Positions 6,976 to 11,902 of a stretch of DNA of 11,902 nt are shown one piece after another. Both the position numbers and the translations under genes were made by a program. The stretch lies in NCBI GenBank assembly GCA_039208045.1, contig JBCCRH010000161.1, positions 1-11,902 on the forward strand, read 5' to 3'. The DNA comes from JBCCRH01 sp039208045. GTDB taxonomy: Bacteria > Bacteroidota > Bacteroidia > Chitinophagales > Saprospiraceae. Within the stretch, counting starts at the first letter, position 1. Every line of letters starts with the position of its first letter. Under the pieces are notes generated by a model. That model searched no databases. It worked only from the letters and a program-made list of their open reading frames with translations, and was not told the DNA's origin.

Positions 6976-8949
6976 TTACGCATCTACATTCGCGTACTTC
7001 GCATTGGCCTCAATAAAGGCGCGGCGTGGAGGTACCTCATCACCCATAAGCATAGAGAATACGCGATCGGCTTCGATGGCGTCTTCTATAGAAACTTGGT
7101 TTAGAATGCGCGTGGATGGGTCCATAGTGGTTTCCCAAAGTTGCTCCGCATTCATCTCGCCAAGTCCCTTGTAGCGCTGGATTTTTACGGAAGTATCGTT
7201 TTCGGACTTCGAATAGGCGGCCACCGCTTCTTTACGCTCTTCATCCGACCAGCAATATCTAAACTCTTTACCGCGCTTCACTAGATAGAGTGGGGGCGCA
7301 GCAATGTAGATATAGCCATTTTCTACCAATACTCGCATATAGCGGAAGAAGAACGTCAAAATGAGTGTCACAATATGGCTACCATCCACATCGGCATCAC
7401 ACATGATGACTACTTTGTGGTAGCGTAATTTTTCGATATTCAGCACGCGCTCGCCCAAGTCATTTTCCACAATGCTGACACCGAGTGCGGTAAAAATATT
7501 CTTGATCTCTTCGTTTTCGTAAATCTTGTGCTCCAAGGCTTTTTCTACATTCAAAATCTTACCACGCAGTGGCAAAATAGCTTGGAAGGTACGATCACGT
7601 CCTTGCTTAGCTGTTCCGCCTGCTGAATCGCCCTCCACCAAGAAGATTTCGCTCTCGTCTGGATTCTTGGACGAACAGTCTGATAATTTTCCAGGAAGGC
7701 CACCACCAGTGAGCACATTCTTGCGCTGGACCATTTCTCTGGCTTTGCGAGCGGCATGGCGCGCTGTACCTGCGAGAATCACCTTGTTCATGATCCGCTT
7801 GGCTACTTGTGGGTGCTCTTCTAAGTAGGCAGCCAGTGCTTTCCCTACGGCTCTAGAAACAATACCAGTTACTTCGGAATTCCCTAGCTCCCCTTTGGTC
7901 TGTCCTTTAAATTGTGGCTCGCCTACCTTGACAGATACCACAGAAGTCAGTCCTTCTCGGAAATCCTCTCCGGATATTTTGAATTTCAATTTCTTGAAAA
8001 AGCCATTTTCTTCCCCATATTTCGAAAACACGCGATTCACTGCTCTTCTAAATCCGTTTACGTGCGTTCCTCCCTCCCGTGTATTGATATTATTCACGAA
8101 AGAGTAGATATTCTCGCTGTAGGACGTATTGTACGACATGGCTACTTCTACTTCTACATTATCTTCTTTGCCGATAATGTGCATGGGTTCGCCAGTAAGG
8201 TTTGTTTTGGTCGCATCTAAGAACTCAACAAACTCTTTCAGTCCTCCTTCTGAGTGAAATGTTTCTTGCTTTGCTTGTTCACCTTCTTTTACGCGCTCAT
8301 CGGTTAGCGTCAGCGTAAGTCCTTTGTTGAGGAAAGCTAGCTCGCGCATCCGATTCGCCAGTACTTCGTATTTGTACTCTAGTACTTCAAATATATCTGC
8401 GTCGGGCGTAAAGGTGATAATAGTACCCGTATCGGCTGCTTTACCCACTACTGCTACATCAGCCTGTGGCTTACCAATTTTATACTCTTGAACAAAGACT
8501 TTACCTTCTCGATGTACCTCTGCTTTAAGGTGCGAAGAAAGGGCATTTACACAAGACACCCCCACTCCGTGTAGACCACCAGAAACCTTATAGGTATCTT
8601 TATCGAACTTTCCTCCTGCATGCAGTACGGTCATCACTACTTCTAAAGCAGATTTCTGTAGTTTCTTGTGCATGCCTGTAGGAATGCCTCGTCCATCGTC
8701 TTTTACAGAGATGGAGTTATCCGGATGAATGATGGTATCGATCTTGGAGCAATAGCCTGCTAAATGCTCATCTATCGAGTTATCAATGACTTCCCAAACT
8801 AAATGGTGTAGACCTTTTGTATCGGTGCTACCAATGTACATACCGGGGCGTTTCCGAACAGCTTCTAAGCCTTCGAGTGCCGTAATATTACTAGCACTAT
8901 AATCCCCATTTTCGCTCTTTACTTGTTGATTTTGCTTTACTGTATCCAT
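6976..8949 (-). CDS. gyrB: DNA gyrase subunit B
   Basis: This is the ATPase and strand-passage subunit of type IIA topoisomerase, which with GyrA introduces negative supercoils into DNA. It has 657 residues, close to the usual length for GyrB outside the Proteobacteria, which lack the large TOPRIM insertion of E. coli. The GHKL ATPase shows Asn57 in EVIDNSIDE, DDGRGIP (84-90) and GGLHGVG (124-130). The transducer has the ATP-contacting QTK loop (350-352). The TOPRIM metal site is Glu439 in LVEGDSAGG and Asp518/Asp520/Asp522 in DADVDG. The C-terminal part includes QRYKGLGEMNAEQLWETTMD. ParE is the alternative, but the N-terminal region (ALEGLEAVRKRPGMYIG, SALEVVMTVLHAGGKFDKD) reads as Bacteroidota GyrB. 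The ATG at 8949 is chosen because a longer in-frame start at 9054 adds 35 unrelated residues. Drug targets of this subunit are ATP-site inhibitors. Confidence 0.95.
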   Translation of the reverse strand: MDTVKQNQQVKSENGDYSASNITALEGLEAVRKRPGMYIGSTDTKGLHHLVWEVIDNSIDEHLAGYCSKIDTIIHPDNSISVKDDGRGIPTGMHKKLQKSALEVVMTVLHAGGKFDKDTYKVSGGLHGVGVSCVNALSSHLKAEVHREGKVFVQEYKIGKPQADVAVVGKAADTGTIITFTPDADIFEVLEYKYEVLANRMRELAFLNKGLTLTLTDERVKEGEQAKQETFHSEGGLKEFVEFLDATKTNLTGEPMHIIGKEDNVEVEVAMSYNTSYSENIYSFVNNINTREGGTHVNGFRRAVNRVFSKYGEENGFFKKLKFKISGEDFREGLTSVVSVKVGEPQFKGQTKGELGNSEVTGIVSRAVGKALAAYLEEHPQVAKRIMNKVILAGTARHAARKAREMVQRKNVLTGGGLPGKLSDCSSKNPDESEIFLVEGDSAGGTAKQGRDRTFQAILPLRGKILNVEKALEHKIYENEEIKNIFTALGVSIVENDLGERVLNIEKLRYHKVVIMCDADVDGSHIVTLILTFFFRYMRVLVENGYIYIAAPPLYLVKRGKEFRYCWSDEERKEAVAAYSKSENDTSVKIQRYKGLGEMNAEQLWETTMDPSTRILNQVSIEDAIEADRVFSMLMGDEVPPRRAFIEANAKYANVDA

Positions 8950-9246
8950 TCTACAAAAATACGAAAAATACCCCTGAAATACTAGCTTATTGTGGGAATC
9001 CAAGTCTGAAAGATAGCGGCTCACAAGGCTGGTTTCGACCAGCCAAACGAGCATTTCTCTATCGATTTAAATCATAGCTAAAAATATTGTTTTATCTTGT
9101 CATCAAACAAGCACTTTTTTATCGAAGGCTTACGCCATTTCGCACCGATACCCACCTGTTCGTTTTATCATACACCTCCATATTACGCAAGACTAGAGCC
9201 ATTGCCATACAATTGGCAGTACCGTAAGCCTGGTAATTACTATACT
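8950..9246. other. Divergent intergenic region, gyrB and LytTR regulator
   Basis: This gap must hold promoters for both divergent genes. Frames open through it from both sides (35 residues upstream of gyrB, 50 upstream of the regulator), but their translations match neither family and are taken as non-coding. A 9-bp inverted repeat, AGGCTTACG (9126-9134) and CGTAAGCCT (9223-9231), flanks the promoter-proximal part. I find no good TAnnTTTG box for the forward gene. Confidence 0.4.
8954..8961 (-). promoter_or_regulatory. Possible gyrB -7 promoter element
   Basis: On the reverse strand TATTTTTG matches TAnnTTTG and ends 4 bases before the gyrB ATG, so transcription would start at or next to the start codon and the mRNA would be nearly leaderless. 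No TTTG -33 element is seen at the normal distance, and the stretch is AT-rich, so chance is possible. Confidence 0.3.
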
Positions 9247-9999
9247 ATGTTGAAAACAATTATCGTGGATGACGATCTTTCAAGTTGTCTGCTACTCAGC
9301 AAGCTATTAGAAACATACTGCCCGGAGGTGCAACTCCTTGATACAGCTGCAGATATGCTGATGGGTATAAAGGCTATTAAGCAACATCAGCCAGACCTCG
9401 TCTTTTTAGATATTCAACTGCCTGAACACTCTGGCTTCCAGCTCTTGAATTTCTTTGAAACCATCGACTTCGAAGTCATCTTCGTTTCTTCCTTCCAGGA
9501 TTTTGCCATTCAGGCCTTTCAAGCTAGTGCCATTGGGTATTTGCTTAAACCTGTGCAAGTAGATGCGTTGCAGAAAGCAGTGCAAAAGGTGCGTATGATC
9601 AAAAAATTAGTGGGGCGGCAACAACGATTTGAATTGATCAAAGAACAACTGGATAGTGAACGGGTGAATCGCATTGTTTTTCCCGCAGTCAATAGCTTGT
9701 TATATATCAATTTATCGGAAATTATTTTTCTCGAATCAGATGGTCGAAACACCTTGATTCACCTCTTACAAAAAGAAGCACCGCTAAAATCTACAACTAG
9801 CTTAAAAGAGAATGAACAGCTATTAGCAAACAACTCTTTTTTGAGAGTGCATCGTTCATTTATCATCAATATGGTCTATATTCAGAAGTTGGTGAAGCGC
9901 AAGGATATGCATGTGCTTATGGAAAATGGAGCCTTTATTGATATTGGACCCAATTATAAAGATACTTTTCTCGAAGCCATCAATTTTTTTACCCGTTGA
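9247..9999 (+). CDS. LytTR-family response regulator
   Basis: A 250-residue two-domain response regulator. The receiver domain (about 1-120) has the acidic cluster Asp8-Asp10 in IIVDDD, phospho-acceptor Asp55 in LVFLDIQLPEHSGF, Ser81/Ser82 in place of the switch Thr/Ser, and Lys101 in YLLKPV. The LytTR DNA-binding domain (about 150-250) shows EIIFLESDGRNTLIHL and FLRVHRSFIINMVYI, typical of the family. Such proteins usually pair with a LytS-type or other membrane histidine kinase encoded next door; none is in this window, so its kinase must lie elsewhere. The ATG at 9247 is chosen because it opens directly on the first receiver strand (MLKTIIVDDD). An in-frame TTG at 9097 would add 50 residues without family resemblance. 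Target genes are unknown. Confidence 0.93.
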   Translation: MLKTIIVDDDLSSCLLLSKLLETYCPEVQLLDTAADMLMGIKAIKQHQPDLVFLDIQLPEHSGFQLLNFFETIDFEVIFVSSFQDFAIQAFQASAIGYLLKPVQVDALQKAVQKVRMIKKLVGRQQRFELIKEQLDSERVNRIVFPAVNSLLYINLSEIIFLESDGRNTLIHLLQKEAPLKSTTSLKENEQLLANNSFLRVHRSFIINMVYIQKLVKRKDMHVLMENGAFIDIGPNYKDTFLEAINFFTR

Positions 10000-10007
10000 G
10001 TCTCATT

Positions 10008-10037
10008 TTTGCATCATTTCCAAAAGGTGTATCTTCG
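10008..10037 (+). promoter_or_regulatory. Bacteroidota-type promoter for tsaE-ald
   Basis: TTTG (10008-10011) and TATCTTCG (10030-10037) are 18 bases apart, close to the -33/-7 pattern TTTG and TAnnTTTG, with one mismatch in the -7 box. The promoter begins 8 bases after the stop of the response regulator gene. Transcription would start within a few bases of the tsaE ATG at 10042, giving a leaderless or near-leaderless message. Confidence 0.5.
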
Positions 10038-10041
10038 CCTT

Positions 10042-10473
10042 ATGGAATGGTCGACTAGTAAAGAGGAAGAATTGCCACAGCTTGCAGCAGCACTGCTCGA
10101 ACAGTTTAACGAGCATACTGTTTTTGTTTTTCAAGGAGCCATTGGAGCAGGAAAAACGACCTTTATCAAGGCGATCTGTGGGCACCTGGGGGTTCCAATG
10201 GAGGCGGTAACTAGTCCCACCTTTGCTATTGTCAATGAATACAGCTACCAAGAACAATCCACGAAGCAACAAAGTCATATCTTTCACTTAGATTTGTATC
10301 GACTAAAGACGTTGGAAGAAGCTTTAGCGATCGGAATTGAAGACTATTTAGATGGGCAGCATTACTGCTTTGTAGAGTGGCCAGAGTTAGTAAACTCGCT
10401 CCTCCCTGAAGATGTTGTTCATGTAAAGATAGAAGCATTAGACCATTTCAATCGTAGAATAATTGCTGAATAA
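10042..10473 (+). CDS. tsaE: tRNA t6A biosynthesis ATPase TsaE
   Basis: This is the small P-loop ATPase of the TsaB-TsaD-TsaE complex, which with TsaC makes N6-threonylcarbamoyl-adenosine at position 37 of tRNAs reading ANN codons. It acts in the cytoplasm and resets the complex between cycles. The 143-residue length is usual for the family. Walker A is GAIGAGKTTF (32-41, Lys38, Thr39), followed by the switch-like TSPTFAIVNEY (57-67), the family signature HLDLYRL with Asp84, and FVEWPE (110-115) with Glu112/Trp113. The ATG at 10042 is preferred over an in-frame TTG at 10009 because that TTG overlaps the apparent -33 box, and MEWSTSKEEE resembles family N-termini. It is followed after 6 bases by ald, so the two are probably cotranscribed. 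Confidence 0.93.
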   Translation: MEWSTSKEEELPQLAAALLEQFNEHTVFVFQGAIGAGKTTFIKAICGHLGVPMEAVTSPTFAIVNEYSYQEQSTKQQSHIFHLDLYRLKTLEEALAIGIEDYLDGQHYCFVEWPELVNSLLPEDVVHVKIEALDHFNRRIIAE

Positions 10474-10479
10474 TGTATT

Positions 10480-11709
10480 ATGAGCGATAAGGAAAAACGA
10501 ATACCTCTACCCAAGACACTTACAGAGGGTCAATACCAGACGCAGCCAGAAATGCTGCAAGTGCGGACGCGGCCCAACAAACTTTTTATTGGTATTCCAA
10601 AAGAGGTTAGCCTAAAAGAGAATCGAGTAGCTCTAGTGCCTTCTTCGGTGGCTACCCTGGTAGCTCATGGTCATCGGGTAGTAGTGGAAACTAAAGCAGG
10701 AGAAAAGTCTAATTATTCTGATCACGATTATTCTGAAGCAGGTGCTGATATAGCGTATAGCACGGAGCAGGTCTACGAAGCTGCCGTCATCATTAAGGTA
10801 GCCCCACCCTTGATCAGCGAGATCGAGCAGATGCACCCCAATCAAATTTTGATTTCGCCTTTACAACTCCCAATCATCACTGCGGAATATATCAATAAAC
10901 TCCGCTACAAGCGCGTAATTGCCTTGGCGATGGAGTATATTAAGGATGAGTCTAATACTTTTCCTATCGTGCGTATTATGAGTGAAATGGCTGGTCTAAG
11001 TGCCATACTCACAGCCGCAGAGCTTATGGCAACCACTAGTGGCGGAAAGGGAGTGCTACTGGGTGGTATATCAGGAGTACCCAGTGCAAAAGTTGTTATT
11101 CTTGGTGCAGGGATTGTGGCGGAGTACGCCACTCGAACCGCCTTAGGCTTAGGGGCCGATATCCGCGTATTTGATAATAATATCTACAAACTTAAGCGCC
11201 TACAGAATCAAGTGGGTCGCTCACTCTACACCTCAGCGCTCAATCCAGTCTACTTAGAGCAAGAACTAATTACTGCTGATGTGGTCATTGGCGCTATCCA
11301 TGCCAAGGCAGGGCGCACCCCTATTGTGGTGAGTGAAGATATGATTTCTAAAATGAAACCTGGCGCAGTGATCATCGATGTCAGTATCGATCAAGGGGGC
11401 TGTTTTGCTACTTCTGAGGTGACCTCGATCGATAAGCCCACTTTTGTAAAGCATGATGTGATCCACTACTGCGTTCCTAATATTGCATCCAGGGTATCCC
11501 GCACAGCTTCCGTTGCAGTGAGTAATATCCTGACTCCGATTTTGCTAAAAGCAGGGAGCACGGGTAGCTTAGAACAACTTTTTGTATCCAATCTAGGCCT
11601 AAGGCATGGGGTTTATACCTATAAAGGGTGCCTCACTAACGAGTATTTGGGCGAACGATTTAAAATCAAGTCTACCGATATGGACTTGCTGATTACCTCT
11701 AACCTCTAA
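10480..11709 (+). CDS. ald: Alanine dehydrogenase, Bacteroidota type (AlaDH/PNT family)
   Basis: This cytoplasmic enzyme is expected to catalyse reversible NAD-dependent deamination of L-alanine to pyruvate and ammonium. Its 409 residues exceed the roughly 370 of classical Ald because of an N-terminal extension of about 33 residues before LFIGIPKEVSLKENRVAL. Substrate-side residues correspond to Arg49 (ENRVAL) and Lys106 (IIKVAPP). The position of the classical catalytic His is Gln129 in ISPLQLP. The NAD fold has GAGIVAE (209-215, last Gly of the motif replaced by Ala) and Asp232 (RVFDNN), followed by VIIDVSIDQGGCF and the conserved HYCVPNI and RTAS segments. From memory, other Bacteroidota homologues share the extension and the Gln, so this is a lineage form and not decay. 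The Gln leaves its exact substrate less certain than the fold. It is probably in an operon with tsaE. Confidence 0.88.
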   Translation: MSDKEKRIPLPKTLTEGQYQTQPEMLQVRTRPNKLFIGIPKEVSLKENRVALVPSSVATLVAHGHRVVVETKAGEKSNYSDHDYSEAGADIAYSTEQVYEAAVIIKVAPPLISEIEQMHPNQILISPLQLPIITAEYINKLRYKRVIALAMEYIKDESNTFPIVRIMSEMAGLSAILTAAELMATTSGGKGVLLGGISGVPSAKVVILGAGIVAEYATRTALGLGADIRVFDNNIYKLKRLQNQVGRSLYTSALNPVYLEQELITADVVIGAIHAKAGRTPIVVSEDMISKMKPGAVIIDVSIDQGGCFATSEVTSIDKPTFVKHDVIHYCVPNIASRVSRTASVAVSNILTPILLKAGSTGSLEQLFVSNLGLRHGVYTYKGCLTNEYLGERFKIKSTDMDLLITSNL

Positions 11710-11902
11710 CTTCGGTGATCTATTTTTTCTAAAAGCTTAGATTTTACCCAACCTTCACGTTGTGCTATTCTTACCTTCCACCAACTAGCACGAGTTTTTT
11801 CTAGTAGCTCCACCTCTGTGCCCACTGCTAGGCGCTGAAGTACTTTAGACTGGTGCGTAGCTTTTGCGCGCAAGCTCGTGCGTTGGGTGATGGCAAAAAA
11901 AG
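11706..11902 (-). CDS. Bacterial SH3-domain protein, C-terminal part (runs off the window)
   Basis: Reading the reverse strand from the right edge gives 64 residues ending in TAG at 11708-11706. The pattern TSLRAKATHQSKVLQRLAVG, then TEVELLEKTRASWWKVRI and GWVKSKLLEKI, is that of a bacterial SH3 (SH3_3/SH3b) domain: a strand with S-L-R-A, then L-x-x-G-T-x-V-E-L-L, then W-W-K-V, then G-W-V. Such domains bind cell-wall or other peptides and often sit at the end of secreted or TPR-containing proteins. The N-terminal part is outside the window, so the full protein cannot be named. The stop codon overlaps the ald stop on the opposite strand. Confidence 0.75.
   Translation of the reverse strand, partial: FFAITQRTSLRAKATHQSKVLQRLAVGTEVELLEKTRASWWKVRIAQREGWVKSKLLEKIDHRS

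Noticed and set aside
8950..9054. In-frame 35-residue extension of GyrB
   Set aside because: It does not resemble GyrB N-termini and covers the likely promoter region.
9126..9231. 9-bp inverted repeat AGGCTTACG / CGTAAGCCT
   Set aside because: The arms are 88 bases apart with no supporting inner pairing; a match of this size is not very unlikely by chance. It is mentioned only within the intergenic entry.
9097..9246. In-frame 50-residue extension of the LytTR regulator
   Set aside because: TTG start, Pro/Tyr/His-rich sequence unlike any receiver N-terminus, while the ATG at 9247 begins exactly at the first receiver strand.
1..11902. CRISPR arrays, tRNA or rRNA genes, insertion sequences, phage genes
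   Set aside because: I looked for these on both strands and saw no spaced identical repeats, cloverleaf-like sequences, rRNA motifs or transposase or integrase reading frames.

Overview
The window looks like chromosomal DNA from a member of the Bacteroidota, probably Saprospirales or a close relative. The evidence is a hybrid two-component system protein (periplasmic propeller sensor, kinase, receiver and AraC output in one chain), a surface protein with a type IX secretion C-terminal tail, promoter motifs of the Bacteroidota type (TAnnTTTG) rather than the E. coli type, few recognisable Shine-Dalgarno sites, a Bacteroidota-type GyrB, and the N-terminally extended alanine dehydrogenase of this phylum. 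The family-level placement is inference.

Layout: positions 1-122 hold the 3' end of an unidentified forward gene. Positions 123-440 are non-coding and carry a long imperfect inverted repeat (238-337). Positions 441-4550 encode the 1369-residue hybrid sensor/regulator. Only 4 bases after its stop lies a tandem repeat (two copies of GTCGGGTnTnnnCGCATG exactly 21 bp apart), followed by a TACTTTTG -7 box and a leader with stem-loops. This leads to a 698-residue secreted repeat protein (4761-6857) ending in a T9SS sorting domain. A strong hairpin terminator (6918-6956) separates it from the convergent gyrB gene (8949 down to 6976).

Divergent from gyrB is an orphan LytTR-type response regulator (9247-9999). 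A short promoter then drives tsaE (10042-10473) and, 6 bases further on, ald (10480-11709). The ald stop codon overlaps, tail to tail, the stop of a reverse-strand SH3-domain gene that runs off the right edge.

Working model: the hybrid regulator senses an unknown periplasmic or surface signal, is phosphorylated internally, and its AraC domain binds the 21-bp-spaced direct repeat to switch on the neighbouring surface beta-helix protein. The usual SusC/SusD partners are absent from the window, so this looks like a minimal sensor-plus-surface-protein module, not a polysaccharide utilization locus. The right half is mostly housekeeping: DNA supercoiling, tRNA t6A modification and alanine metabolism.
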